A DNA stretch of 64,000 nt, from assembly GCA_028564675.1 (NCBI GenBank), contig JAOVVO010000151.1, positions 62,001 through 126,000 on the forward strand. The letters run 5' to 3'. The notes beneath the pieces are model-generated. The model was not told the DNA's origin and ran no database searches. It saw only the letters and a program-made list of their open reading frames with translations. Shown one piece after another: positions 51,801 to 64,000 of this stretch. Each line of letters begins with the position of its first letter. The stretch's first letter is position 1. The DNA comes from Onchocerca lupi. Its lineage: Eukaryota > Nematoda > Chromadorea > Rhabditida > Onchocercidae. A program made the translations under genes and the position numbers.

Positions 51801-54800
51801 TGTTTATCCAATCAATAATTTAAATTCTGTAACGCATCGCAGAGTTTGTTCCATTTCATCATCATTTTACTTTCAAATTTTTAGAAAAATAATCTTTTCA
51901 AATTTATTTGTTAATAATTTTTAACTAGTCATTTCTAAATAATATAAAAATGTTGCAATTCATTTCAAAATTTTTATTTCAACGAATGATTGCAATTTTT
52001 AGGTGAATAAATTTAGACAATTAAATGAAAAATGAAAAACTTAATACAAATAATAATGAAAGGTTCACTGTTTAATTTGACTTTTTAATACTGGAGGAAT
52101 ACAACTAAAATTTGAAATCTATTGCAAATGTAATCGAATGTTAGCTATCATATCACATTTCCTTTCATCATGAAAATCGTAACAATTAATATTCCATCAA
52201 CAATTAAATTGGTTTGATAAAAAACAAGCAGTACAATTTTAATATTTCTGTCGCATTTTCATGATTTATTGTTACATTTCGAGATGCGTCGAAATTATTT
52301 TGATAGAGACAATTTGTCGAGAAAATTAAATTAATTCACTCTATTTTTATTTTTTTATCTTCAACATATGATGTAACAGACAAAAAAATGCAAATTATTC
52401 ATGAATTGTGATGAACAAAAATTAAGCTCTATTTTTAAATTAAAAAATTCATATTAGAGTAAAGATATCAAAAAATATCTTTTTATCTCTCATCAACTGA
52501 TGAAACTATTTGTTTACTTGCCAATTATTTCTCATCTAATAGATTTTTATTTTAATATGAAAATGACATTATTTTCTTTTCTCTGTTTCAATTAATTATT
52601 TAATATTTAATTTCTCGTAACTCAATCATCCTTTGCTTCATACATTTTCAAATTTTTTAAACTCATCATTTTTTAGAATTTACTTAAAATCTATTATATA
52701 TACTTTTGAATAAGTTATTCACATTGCTCAAAAGAATCTTTTTTTCTCGTTTTTAATTAATCATATTTCTTGTTACAAAATTTATACAAATAAAAATGTA
52801 AATGTTAGTTGTGGCTTTTGGTATAACTTTTGGTTCAAGTTCTTCATCGATTGATTTGAAACGTTTAAACAACGTTGCATTCGAATAATTTATGTTTCCA
52901 CATGAATATACCCACTTTTTTAACCTGTTCGTAAGGATAAACATGTTTCCCTCCAAAACGCCGTAAGGACAAATATGTTTCCCTCCAAAACGACAAACAT
53001 GTTTCCCGCCAAAACGTTCCGATTAACAAATAAACAAAGTGAGGTCAACCAGTCAGTGATTCACCGCTAGATAATGATACTATATAGCATTTTATTTATA
53101 TATACAAGCTGGACAGTTACGCAAAGTTTGGCCGGTTACAGCTTATACTGAATAAATAGTCTCGCATGTTTTCGAGCAAAATAATTAGAATTTTAAAAAA
53201 ATTGAAATTACAAATATAAGTATATTTAATAATTCAAAACATGAAATTCTATTCACTCGTTATGTCTAATAGAATAAACATTAACATCTTTCTTTCTTTT
53301 TTTTTTTTAATTTGACTTGAAAACGATAATAACGATACCTACATATACACGTAGATTTTCAACAAATATTGAAAAAATACCAAGTAAATTAGAATAATCA
53401 CCGATAGTTTTTTTTTATCTGATCAAATAATGATATTCAGGCATATATTTTTTTATCTGGCCAGGTAATGATACCTAAATATGCATACATATTTTTATCA
53501 AACTCTTGAAAAAATATCAAGCGAATAGTTGGCTCAAACATAGAAAAAGCGAAATTGAGAGAATAGGAAATGCAATTGTTTCATATTAAATATGGTATAA
53601 TGAGTGAGAATACCATTATTTTATTTATGATTTTTAGAGCAAAGAAGGAAAGACAAATAAATATTTCGTAATGACAAGAAGATAGAGAAGGGAAAGAAGA
53701 AAATAGTATTTGGTAGCAAATAAGAATTAAATTAGCACTAATTTAATAATGAATACTAATTTTTCAATTCCATTTTTGTCTTACTTTTGTTTGTTATTTG
53801 ACATTTAATGAGTAAGAATTTTACCTTCCTGTAACATAGAAATATAGTATGAATTGTAGTATAAAATTTTGAATTTAATGAATGAAAAAATTCAAAATCC
53901 GAATGGTTATTCATACATTTGGCGCCATATGTTTAATGTCAGGTTTGATTTGGCTAAGAATCGAATTTCTGTCAGTTTGCTAACTTTTCACGTTAATACA
54001 AAATTAGTATAAATTGTAATGAAAAATTTTAAATTTAATATGAAAGAATTCAAAATCTGAACACTATTCAAGTTTGGAGATTTTCTACTATTTGGAATCT
54101 CGATAATTTATACTATATATTAATAAACCTTCCTTTTTTTAATGAATCATTGCAGTTAAATGCATCGAAAACAGGCAGATTGATTAATAACGCAAATTTC
54201 TTAAGAACTTTTTTTTTTTTGATAAGTAATTAATTTGTTTTGGACAATAAATTACATTAAATCAAATAAACTAAAGAAAAAAAAATTTCATTTCTAATAA
54301 TTTTTGTATTGTGAAAACAATGATGTTATCAGAATCAGTCGAACTGCCAATTGATTTACCATAATTTATCACTGCACATTGATCTAATATTTTTTATATT
54401 AGATGTAATATTTTCTAATTTTTTTTTCTTTTTTGTATTTTTCGGTTAGAGAATATAGATATTTGACTGATTTTACATTTCATAGAGATATTTAGAACTG
54501 TTAAATAATATTGAAATTTGAATTAGAATTATTCGAATTCATCTTTTAAATGTTTCGTTTTTTGTAGTAAATACATTTTGTTAAAAAATTTCAATAGTAT
54601 TAACAAATGATTCAAATTATATAACATCAAATGATCAATTAAAGGGAAGGGAAAAATGTCAACTTTACATTTCAACACATTAAGAAATGAACTTCGAATA
54701 TTGAGAAGTGGAGTTCGGTCTTTCTTCCTTCTTAATTTACCGATAAGAATTAAAGTTTCGAAAAATTAAGAAGTTATTGAAATTTGAAAACTAAATTAGA

Positions 54801-57800
54801 GTGGTACATCGACCAATTTTTTATTTCCATAAGTGCTATGAAGTTCATAATTTTTGCCAAAATAATAATTTTTTCTTTTCTTGCTAAAACAGATACTGAT
54901 ACAAATTTATATATCCATGAAAATCAAAGTTTGCAAGAAATGGAAATTTTCGCTAATTCGTAATGAAATAATTTGTACAAACAAATTTATGTTATAAAAA
55001 TTATAATGAACTATAATTATTGATTGATTTTAAGCAATTTAAATTGTAAGTCTTTAGCAATTAATGATTCGTTTTCTCGCTTTTTATCAAATCATCAAAT
55101 AATTTAATAGAATATTTGTTCGAATAATGTTCGAATAAATTTTAAAAATATATTTTTAAGAATTTATTATATTTTTTTCAGGAATAATTTTTAAGCATAT
55201 CAAATATTAACTATCGAAAATATTTTTTATACTTACCCATTAAGTACTATAAAATTCATAATTTTTTGCCAAGATGATAATTTTTTTTCTTTTCTTGCCT
55301 AGCTAAATATTAGTAGAAGTTTTATTCACTACATATGAATATTTTTAATCATAATAAAGCTCACATAAATTTTGATAGAACAATTAAGGGATGAAAGCTC
55401 AAAACAATTAAAAATAACATCAAAATAGAAGACATCGAAAAAAAACAAAAAGAAAAAAAAGGAATTAAAAAAAGAAAATGAATCAATTTCCATTAGTAAA
55501 TTCATCATTATTTCATTAACAATAACATCATCGATGATATTTTTACATGTTCTAGCTTTTTGTGATTTGACAAAATTTTTCCTTCCTGCATTACCGTAGT
55601 TATTCGAGAAATTTATTCCAATGAATTTTACAAAATGAAAATTTCTTCTTAAAATTTGTTTCAAAACTGTACAACAACACCAATTCGATTGATTCCTTTC
55701 GCTATTGAATGACAAAAATTTTTTGTCCTATCATTCTTGTGCAATTAATTAAATTACTCTGTAATCAAATTAAATTACTCTGTATTCATTTTGCTTAAAT
55801 TATTATCATTATATTGATAAAAATGAAAAAATGATACGAGTATAAAAGATGAGTCTACGACTATTAGTCGAAATCCAACAATTATTTAGTACATTCTTGG
55901 ATATTTCCATAATTTCAAGCGAGGAAGACAATCATAACAATGTCAATGATATTGATGGAAGAAATTGCAACGTTGAAAATGTTGATAAAAATGATAAGGA
56001 CGATGATAATATTATAGATGATAATATTCGGTAAATTATTTTCTCATAATAATATTTTCTGGTAGATAAAAAAAGATTTATGAATTGAGATTATACATTT
56101 TATCCGATGTTATTTGTTGTATTTTAATGCAAAAATCGTTGAAATTGAATCGTATATATTTTAAATGAAATGCATGTCCTACTTTTCATGTTTAATTTTA
56201 TTTAATCAATCAAAATTAGGAGAAAATAATTCAAAATAAATATTTCCAGTATTTTCACAATACAACTTTGAATCTTTTATTTTAATAGATAACAATTCTT
56301 CTGAAAATTATCATTTAATGCAATGGAGCAATCTCACGCATAACTTAGTTTATTGATATTTTATTAGTTTCATTTCATAAAATTATTTAAATAAGATTCA
56401 TTGTAAGTCAAAAAAAAATAGTAAACTTCTTAATTATGATATTATTTGAATTAAATGTGCATAATAATCGTCAATTTCAGTTGAATTTTCAAAATTTGGG
56501 AAGATTTCCAAATTTAAAAAATTAACTCAAATTCCAGTGCTGAAATTTTGCTTTCTATTTCATTAGAAATGCATTGTAGCATCAATTTCTTTTATATCAA
56601 TTTAGAAAGTTTTGTTTGAAAAATTTGCTCTTATAAATATTTAATTCGAATATTAAAATTGTAATTTATGCTAGCTTAGCATACTAAAATATCCCATATC
56701 GTGATACGGTATAAGTTACAGAAGAATCGCTTACCGTAACAACAAATACGGTACTCAACAGAACATTTCTATACTCATTAAAATTTTTTTGCTGTATTTT
56801 GTATATATAATTGAAATAATTTTGGGAAAAAATTTTTTTTATAATCCATTTGTCAATTTAAATCTAAGTTTTTAAGAAATGCAATTAACTGTAAGGGAAT
56901 TGAAAAGGAAAATATTAATTTTTTGATTCCATCAAGATTAGTATTGGAAAAGTAATGATTGTTTAATTGATCCAGTAGATGCAAAAACAAGAAAAGTTTC
57001 AAAACTTTATGCAACTTTGACACTTGGTAACTTTGTAAAAACAAAAAACTTTTTTTTTTTTTCAGATCTAAATCAGGATCATTACGAGAATTTCTCAGCG
57101 ACTACGAGAATATCATAAATGATAGAAATCAAGAAACACAAGTGATTGAACGAACTGGTGAATCAGGTTATCGAAGCGAATCAACAACTTACGAGGAAAC
57201 TATATCCACAACACGTTATACAGATTCTGCCTCACCTGAATATAGGTTAATTAAAAGTTTTTTAATAATTTTATACTCGAAGTTTATTGAGCGTAATTGC
57301 ATCAAAGTTTCATTAAAATGAAAAATCACCTTTGGAGAGGAAAAATTTTAAATTATTTTTGATTTTTAATGGGAGCTTGTAAATCACTTAATCACTTAAT
57401 TAATCATCACTTGATGACAATTAATTTTTGAAAATAATTTTTAATAGAAAAAAAAAAAAGGATTGCAAAATTGTTATAATGAAAAAGAAGTCTTACATAA
57501 ATGACATGCATCTTAATTTCTTCCTTCAGACATCGTTACCATTAATTTTTCTAATTAATGATTGCTTTTCTAATTAATTTTTTAAACTAATCTTCATTAT
57601 TAATTAAAAAAAAAAAAAATTAGAAACAATCTGTAGCATTCTAATGAATATGGATAAATTAAAAGTTTCAATAATTTTATACGAACTTTATTACACATAA
57701 TTTTAATTTCATACAAAATTTCAATAATTCAATAATTTTATGCCAGCTTAGATAATTTATTGGGCATTAGCATAGCATTCATATGCTTATCTTATTCATT

Positions 57801-60683
57801 TAATTTAAATACTTAATTAAATAATTATAATAATAAATGTAACAATTCTCATATTTATATAATATGGCAATAAAAAATATGATTAACGTAATCGATAAAA
57901 AATACTTGTAAAACTTTTACAAAGTTTGTTAAGTAAAATTTTCAAATCATTATTTTTTTCAAATATTTTTCAAATAAAATCATTATTTTGTATATTGATA
58001 AGCTTTCAATAATAATACAACGAAAAATTTTAAATGCATGATAACAATACGGAAGCAAAAAAAACATTTTTTCTTAAGGTATTCGAAATATAGGAAGGAA
58101 AACAAAAAATATATAAATTTATAAATATGTGAATAAGTGAAAAATATATAAAATATAGAAAAAAAAGAAATGAATATATAAATATATTTGCATTATTCAT
58201 AAAAGAAATGTATAAGTATAACTATTGGAAAAAAAGAAAATTTTTGCTCGAAATATATTTCTATTTAGATCTATTTCTGGAAAATCAGCTTTTTTTTCTC
58301 CCATTTCACCTTTTTTTTGCAATTTTTTCCATTATTTAAATAATATTTTGTTTCTAAAACTTTGAAAACCGAAAACTAGTATATATTAGGCTTAAAATTA
58401 AGGCTTTTTCTTCGAATATTACCCGAAATTATATTTATTTGTTCAAGACGGGAATAGTACAGATTTGCTTTTAAGGATTGCACAATGCCAAAAAAAAAAA
58501 AAAAAACAAAAAAACAAAAAAACAGAAAAAAGACAAAAAAACAAAAACAAAAAAAAATTCGATAAGTGAAAAAAGTATCGTAGGAAATTTCTACTGTATA
58601 TGATACAATGGCACTGTATTGGAAATACCATATACTGAAGTAAAAAAGATGTCATATATGATTTAAAAGAAGTAAGACATTTTCAATAAAAATCACTGAA
58701 TTAATATTATAAAAATGCATGTTGATCGCAACAGAATAGATAAGATGAATTGATAAAAAAAAATATCGAAATTTCTGGGAATACTGTATATAGTGTAATG
58801 ATACTGTGGTAAAAGTATCATAAACAGAAATCATTGAATAAAAATTACTTAATTGATATGACAAAGATATATGTTGATCGAAATCAAAATTGATAGGAAC
58901 TGATGATAAATGGAAGAAAAATTTGAAAGAATGAGAGTTCATAACCAACTTCATGACCTTTCAAAGATTCATTTTTGGATGTATGTCATCTTTGACAACT
59001 CTAACATTTTAAAAATATTATCTTTTCAAGAATATTTAATGAGAAATGATAGAATATGTCGCATGTCACATTAGAAATGAACAAAACTTCAAATTTTCAT
59101 GAAAATAAAGTTTAATTATTAAATTTAATTATTATTTCGGCAATTAATGAATGCATCAACATTCATCACACTCGTTTATTGTTGTTTTCGCTTAAAATAT
59201 TATCAATATGTTTATTGTAAATGTAAAAATTTATTTTGTTTTAAAATAACAACATAAATCATGAAAATGACTATTTTTAAACTTTTTCGCACTTTATTTG
59301 TATTGATTTTCTATTTTAAACGTTTGACTTTTTTCTTTACTAATTTTCTGAATTATTTAATTGAAAATTTTTTAACATTCAAATATTAAAATTAATTTTT
59401 TCCTCAAGAAAAATTACAAAATAACAATAATCGCATTAGTGTAAGGTGAAATAAATTTTAAATTTTTTTACAAATACAAAATTAGATTAACTTATTGTTG
59501 CTTGTAATATTTTTGTAATTAAAATTTTTTCTCAATAATTAATAATCAGTCATAAATTATTGATTATAATTATTGATTTTTATAGTTCACCAATTAGAAA
59601 TACATCATATTATAATCCATCAATATCAATTCATCTACCTATTAATTCAACAATTACAACTGAAACAAATATTTCTACTACTACTTCAATTAAAAAAATT
59701 GCAAGTGATTCGAAATTTGCTGACGATATCGCAGTGGTAAGTTAATTTCATTTTAATTTAAAATTAAATTAATATCTATTTCATTTTTCTCATTTTTTAC
59801 TATTATTATTTGAATTTCAATTTTCAAATATTTCAAATTCTTTTCTAATTTATGTCGGCAAATTAAGAAAAAAAAAATGATTAGAAAATGAATAAATCAA
59901 TTATGATTGATAATGGATAATAATGGGTGAATGGTTAATCGTAACAGAATTTTAATTTTTTTTTTTTTAAATTTTCATTTAATTCAAAAATTTGCATAAT
60001 AAAAATGAAACAATTGATGGAAATTTTTAGAGAACAAATGACCAATTTCATCAATGATTTTGATGTTTAATTGTACGAAAAATACTTTTCTTTTCTTCTA
60101 CCTATGTCATTTGATAACGCAAGTTTCAAATTTTTAATTCAATTACTTAATTACTCAAGAACAAGATTGCTTGATTTACTCTTCAAGTAATTTTATTAAT
60201 TTAACTAAAACAATTTTTGTCCTTTCCATGAAAAAAAAGAGCAAATTCTTTTCCATTTTTTTTTTTTTTTGCAAAAAAATTGAATAAATATAACAATTAG
60301 AAATTAAATTCGAAATATTAAATTAATAGATATAAAAGAGGAAAGGAAAGAGTAAATAAGAAGCTGTAAAAAAAAAAAACCATTATGATTCATTCGATAT
60401 TTTAAATTAAAATTTCTCGGACAGTATTATTCATAGTAATTCATCATATCATTTTTGATCATGAAATGATAATTAATTGATAATGACGTAATATCTAAAT
60501 GATAATGAAATTTTTTTAATTCTCAAATTCTCGACTTCTTTTTTTTTCTTGTTCTTCACACAAATTACAGAATTTTTGGTTAAATTTTTGTGAATTAGCA
60601 AATTGCAAAACCAATAATGTAACAACAATTGTTCACATTATTCATCAGAGTTTTTGAAATTTCTTAATCAATATTTTTTATGG

Positions 60684-60719
<36 letters not shown>

Positions 60720-61680
60720 GAAAGAAAACGATAGAGAAAGTAAAGTAAAAAAAAAAAAAAGAGAAATTAAAAAAAAATCAATGATGACTTATCGTTTATC
60801 AAATATTGAAATAAAAAGTAAATTTAAAAAAAGGAAAAAAATTTATGAGTAAATAATAAAAAAAATTTTTTTTTTTTTTTGACTATTCCGGATATTTTCA
60901 TTTGCTATAAGTAATTGACTAACTGGATTTTGTTTAGTTTCAGTTTATTTATTCTTTTTTTTTTTTTTTTGTCAACAAAATAAACTTTCCAAATTTTCAC
61001 AATTTTATTTTCAAATTTTCCTCCTCTTTGCATTCATCTTCTTCTTCTTTACTCTTTTTTTTTTTTTTTGAACAATTATAAAAGAGAGAGGGAGAGAGAG
61101 AGAGAGGCAAAGAGAAAGAGAGAAAAGGTACAATTATTTTTTGAAATATGAAAAAGTTTTACTTTATTTTCAACAATTCTTCTTTTGAATTATTTTGTTT
61201 GAGTCAAAAACGAAAATTTTTTCAACAAAAAATTTACTTTTTTTTTTTTTTTTTCCAAATTCTTTATTATTTGCTGCTATTGTTGAAATTTTCAATAAAA
61301 ATTTCTATTTTGCGGTTATTTTAATGTCAAAATTGAATTTGAAAAAGTACAAATTGAGAGAAGTGACGACAGCGCGTTGAAACAATCAATGATGTTGAAA
61401 TATTCATTATTTAAATATTCCATTGAGGTATTTCTATATGACATTTTTTGTTTTTTTTTTTTTTTTTTTTTATTGTTGATATTTTTTAATTAATAATTAG
61501 TATGAATTATTTTAATTAATATTATTATTAATAATTTTTCTATTGATATTTTAAAAATTATCAATTAATGTGAATTAATTTTAATCTTTTTTTTATTAAA
61601 TAATGAAATATCATTAATAGGACCGTATAGAATTGTTAAAATTAGAAATTCAAAAAAAAAAACTTTATGAATTCGAATAA
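45848..61680 (+). CDS. Probable low-complexity Arg/Ser-rich gene, product not recognised (up to 9 exons)
   Basis: Proposed exons: 45848-45866, 47706-47818, 48962-49045 (or ending 49027), 50161-50211, 50461-50768, 55920-56030 (possible cassette), 57066-57245, 59586-59736 and 61621-61680. All join in phase to about 358 aa ending in TAA. Visible features in order: MDPYWR start; Arg/Ser-rich RSEQRSRSRSRNRMIVERTE; a short linker; EQSRRKELREYYRVHREEHQ; five copies of the hexapeptide (Y/F)xGERG; an acidic Asn/Asp stretch; SGSLREFLSDYENI with Ser/Thr/Tyr-rich sequence; and a charged helix-like C-terminus (DRIELLKLEIQKKK). No signal peptide, membrane segment or known domain is seen. A disordered scaffold or cytoskeleton-associated protein is a guess only. 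The exon at 50461-50768 is the best supported. The first micro-exon, the cassette and the last exon are weak. An ATG at 47714 eight bases after TTTAG could instead be the true, trans-spliced start. Confidence 0.5.
46327..46754. repeat. Diverged tandem duplication, unit about 200-240 bp
   Basis: Both units contain TTTCGATGAAATTTTT, then ATGAAGCATT, a T-rich run, GCAAAAATGTTTCCA and CTTTTAACC(A/T)TC with CTGATTGATTAT. Copies are at about 46327-46503 and 46525-46754, in the first intron of the low-complexity gene. The second has a long poly-T expansion (about 46673-46695). Confidence 0.75.
50569..50658 (+). repeat. Coding minisatellite: five 18-bp units encoding (Y/F)xGERG
   Basis: Five in-frame units of 18 bases, consensus TTTACCGGTGAGCGGGGA, span 50569-50658 in the largest exon of the low-complexity gene. 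The variable second residue is T, T, I, A, T, and the last unit ends in R instead of G. This is by far the most G+C-rich stretch in the right half of the window. The unit length being a multiple of three keeps the frame open whatever the copy number. Confidence 0.9.
51048..51145. repeat. Imperfect (AAT)n trinucleotide repeat
   Basis: AATAATAAT runs interrupted by GGT, AGC, GAT and GTA triplets, in the intron after the coding minisatellite exon. It is an ordinary decayed microsatellite. Confidence 0.8.
52930..53024. repeat. Three tandem copies of an approximately 30-bp unit
   Basis: Units contain GTAAGGA(T/C)AAACATGTTTCCC(T/G)CCAAAACG; three successive copies with small changes, the last shortened. 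On the minus strand the array is open and runs into a 60-codon frame (52956 down to 52756). Together with the G+C-richer DNA up to about 53180 this looks like part of a mobile or repetitive element lying in an intron. Confidence 0.75.
53404..53500. repeat. Two short tandem copies of about 50 bp
   Basis: TTTTTATCTG(A/G) followed by (A)TAATGATA, then CAGG/CTAAA and a CATATA or GCATAC tail, occurs twice back to back. Minor local duplication in an intron. Confidence 0.5.
54835..55310. repeat. Two diverged direct copies of about 75 bp, 390 bp apart
   Basis: Copies at about 54835-54895 and 55240-55310 share AAGT(G/A)CTAT, A(A/G)TTCATAATTTTTGCCAA, ATAATTTTTT and TCTTTTCTTGC. Both are intronic. No coding potential. 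Confidence 0.65.
58560..58915. repeat. Diverged tandem duplication, unit about 170 bp
   Basis: Both units contain GAAATTTCT, then ACTGTATAT, TTCAATAAAAAT(C/T)ACT or its close variant, and ATGTTGATCG followed by a GATAAA ending. They occupy roughly 58560-58757 and 58758-58915 in an intron of the low-complexity gene. Confidence 0.6.
60684..60718. repeat. Poly-A tract of 35 bases
   Basis: The longest pure homopolymer in the window, in the last proposed intron of the low-complexity gene. Its length in the assembly should not be trusted. Confidence 0.9.
61083..61130. repeat. (GA)n-rich microsatellite
   Basis: AGAGAGAGGGAGAGAGAGAG continuing into AAAGAGAGAA words: a purine-only run with a few interruptions. 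Confidence 0.85.
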
Positions 61681-64000
61681 ATTTGAATGTTTAAAAAATT
61701 TGATTAAAATTTATTTTTTCAATATATGACTAATGTTCTTATTTATTGGAAATAAATTTAAGAAATATTGAAATTTAATTATATTTCAATTTGAATTAAT
61801 ATTCATGGAAAATTTCCTGTATCATTGAAATGAATTTTATTTGTTCTTTGAACTTAGTCACATTTATTTAGAATTCATTTCCATCAATTGTAATAATTAC
61901 TCATACTTAATTCGATTTAGATTTAACTTCCAACAATTACAATTATTTATATTTAAGTTGATTCGATTTCCTGCAAATATTTTGCTATTTAATTTCATAT
62001 TTTTTTTTACTAAATTATCTAATTATCGATAAGAATATAATTGTAATATTCCAAAAATATCGTAAAGAGAAGAACTTTAATGATTTTTGTATTTATAGCA
62101 TATATTTTTTTTTTCATTCCAAATTTTTAAATAAGTAATAGAAGTTTAATTTTGTCACTTCAAAATAAAATTATAATTAGATATTGTAATTAATAATAGC
62201 ATTAATTAATTTAATTCTATTTTTTTTCGAAATTAAAAATAACCATAGTTTATTATTTTGCTAATTTTCTTTTTTTTTTTTTTTTTAAATATAAGAAATT
62301 TTCATTTATTAAAAAAATTTTAATTAAAATAAGAAATTTTCTCATAAATCATAAAATATAAAAGAATAATTTTTAACTTCTTTTTTCTTTTTATTCAGCC
62401 TTCATCGAAACATTTCAAGAATTATAATTAATGAAGAACGATTTAAATGATAGTTCATTTTTACATTTTTAAAATTTAAAAGATTTCTTCAACAATTCCT
62501 TCTCTTTTATTTTTTTGTTAAATTTTTATCTATAAGTAAACATTTAAAATTAAAACATTAGGGATGGAAAAAAAAACAGACGACATGTGATGAATTTTAA
62601 AAAATTTTTTTTTGAAAAAATTACAAGAAATTAATTTTTAAAAAATCGAACATCCCAAATTTTCATAGAAAATTGAAATGAAAGACGAAAAAAAAAAAGT
62701 TTATGTAACGATTATTGTTACAATTAATTACGATATTAATACAATTTAACTTTTTCTTTCCGATTAATAAAAAAGTAAAGAGAATAAATAAGTAAATAAA
62801 TGAATGAAAATAAGTAAATAAATAAATAAACAAAAATAAACAAATAAATAAATAAATAAAAATTTTGCGAAATGTTATGAATGAAAAATATAATTTATAA
62901 CACGAATAACTTTATCAAACGATTTTTTCCATTTCTTATTAGTAATTTATGCAAATATCGTTTATTTTGTTTTTTCTCATATTTTAAATCTTTTATTTAT
63001 CAATTAATTTCTTGAAATTATTAAATATTAATAATAATAAAATATTAACTATATTGAATACATCTAAATTTTTATAAATTGAATTTTTATCAATGATTTC
63101 AATTATCACTTAATGGAAGATCACCAAATGAGAATGAAATTGATGTGAAGATCAGATGAGAATCTAAAAATAGAATTGAACAAATTTTTTTTCATTCAAA
63201 TTAATTTAATTTTTAATGATATTAATATTTAAATATGACCGCCAAATTAAAACAAACGATTTTGCTTCGAATAAAATTTAGTTTTGCCACAAATTGTATT
63301 AATTCATCATTTTTAAAAGATTTTTAAACAAAAATTCATGAAAATTTAACATTCATTTATTTGAATTTAATATCAGAATTTGTAATTATTATTATTGTAA
63401 ATTTTATTTTTTAAGCAAATTATTGAAGAAAAAATCTGATTTTAAACAAATTCGGTACTCAATTACATCTAAAACAACTTTGTTCACTTTTTTTTTTTTT
63501 TTTTCAAGAAACTTTGATTAAATTCTCCTAAACAAATCAATGTTTGTATAAAATAATTATTAATAGGATAAATTAGAACTTAATTATATCTTTTTTGCAA
63601 AATTTACACATTATCATCACTGATCTGTTTACCTGTTAATTATTTGTAGAAAAATTGCTCGCTAATTACCCGTAAATAATCATATCCATCATTTATCCGC
63701 GAAAAAATTGTTTTGGAATAAATTCTTAACATGGCTATATTTCAAAATATAATTTATAATTAGCAACAGTAAATTTTCCAGATTATTCAAATTAGTTTAA
63801 TCAATTAAACTTAATTATTTGCATTTTGATATAAATACAATCAAGCAGATAAAAAATAAATGATTTTACGAATTTAAATTGTAGAAAAGAAAAAAAATTA
63901 GCAGTTGTTCTCTTTTATTTTTTACTTTCGGGAGAATAAATTTTCAAATTTTAGCAAAATGAAAAAAAAAAAAAAAAAAGAGATTTTTCTTCTTGACTAT
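61681..64000. other. AT-rich right end, no clear gene
   Basis: No confident exon. A short piece at 62399-62431 behind a strong acceptor (TTTATTCAG) would also end the preceding gene in phase (PSSKHFKNYN then stop), so it is an alternative last exon. A (TAAA)n microsatellite lies at about 62785-62862 and poly-A at 63961-63979. The rest shows nothing recognisable. Confidence 0.45.
62785..62862. repeat. (TAAA)n microsatellite
   Basis: AATAAATAAATAAATAAA-type run with interrupting GTAAA, GAAT and CAAAA units. Confidence 0.8.

Noticed and set aside
52753..52956. Possible transposase fragment on the minus strand
   Set aside because: No catalytic motif or family signature can be seen; reported only as part of a possible element.
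55329..55715. Minus-strand frame of 128 codons, the longest in the right half apart from real exons
   Set aside because: Phe/Ser/Asn-rich with no domain, no splice context and lying in an intron of the opposite-strand gene model; consistent with chance in AT-rich DNA.
62399..62431. Alternative last exon for the low-complexity gene
   Set aside because: Strong acceptor and correct phase, but only 10 residues; the exon at 61621-61680 also closes in phase and is longer. The choice cannot be made without transcripts.
1..64000. CRISPR arrays, rRNA genes, tRNA genes, spliced-leader RNA genes
   Set aside because: No regularly spaced identical repeats with unique spacers, and no sequence resembling rRNA, a tRNA cloverleaf or the SL1 leader was noticed on reading. 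A covariance-model scan was not possible.

Overview
The window is very AT-rich eukaryotic DNA from a nematode, most likely a filarial worm (family Onchocercidae). Three things point there. Genes are split into many small exons by GT-AG introns of about 100-1800 bp, and several start codons sit just behind a TTTCAG or TTGCAG acceptor of the kind used for spliced-leader trans-splicing. The spacers are full of long poly-A and poly-T runs. One intron carries a decayed fragment of a bacterial rodA gene, which looks like a nuclear copy of Wolbachia DNA. The species cannot be named from the sequence alone.

Layout. (1) 1-128, minus: probable first exon of a gene running off the left edge. (2) 1340-8880, minus: cytosolic glutaminyl-tRNA synthetase, 19 exons, about 788 aa, complete. 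(3) 10020-20610, plus: cohesin subunit SMC1, 25 exons, about 1236 aa, complete apart from a one-base frameshift in exon 17. QARS and SMC1 are divergent and share a 1.1 kb spacer. (4) 21535-27572, minus: an unrecognised 11-exon gene, about 725 aa, whose protein carries two copies of a CCHHC + C2H2 zinc-binding module. It converges on SMC1. Its sixth intron holds the rodA pseudogene in the opposite orientation. (5) 27573-45847: about 18 kb without a convincing gene, holding a 1.8 kb fold-back element with a nested LTR-like insertion, local duplications and homopolymers. (6) about 45848-61680, plus: a probable low-complexity Arg/Ser-rich gene with small phase-compatible exons spread over 16 kb. 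I do not recognise its product. (7) 61681-64000: AT-rich, no clear gene.

QARS works in translation and SMC1 in sister-chromatid cohesion, so both are housekeeping genes. The zinc-module protein is probably nuclear. No operon-like functional link between neighbours is evident. Exon borders were placed by eye from splice signals, reading-frame phase and remembered homologues. All phases in genes 2, 3 and 4 close correctly except at the SMC1 exon 17 lesion.
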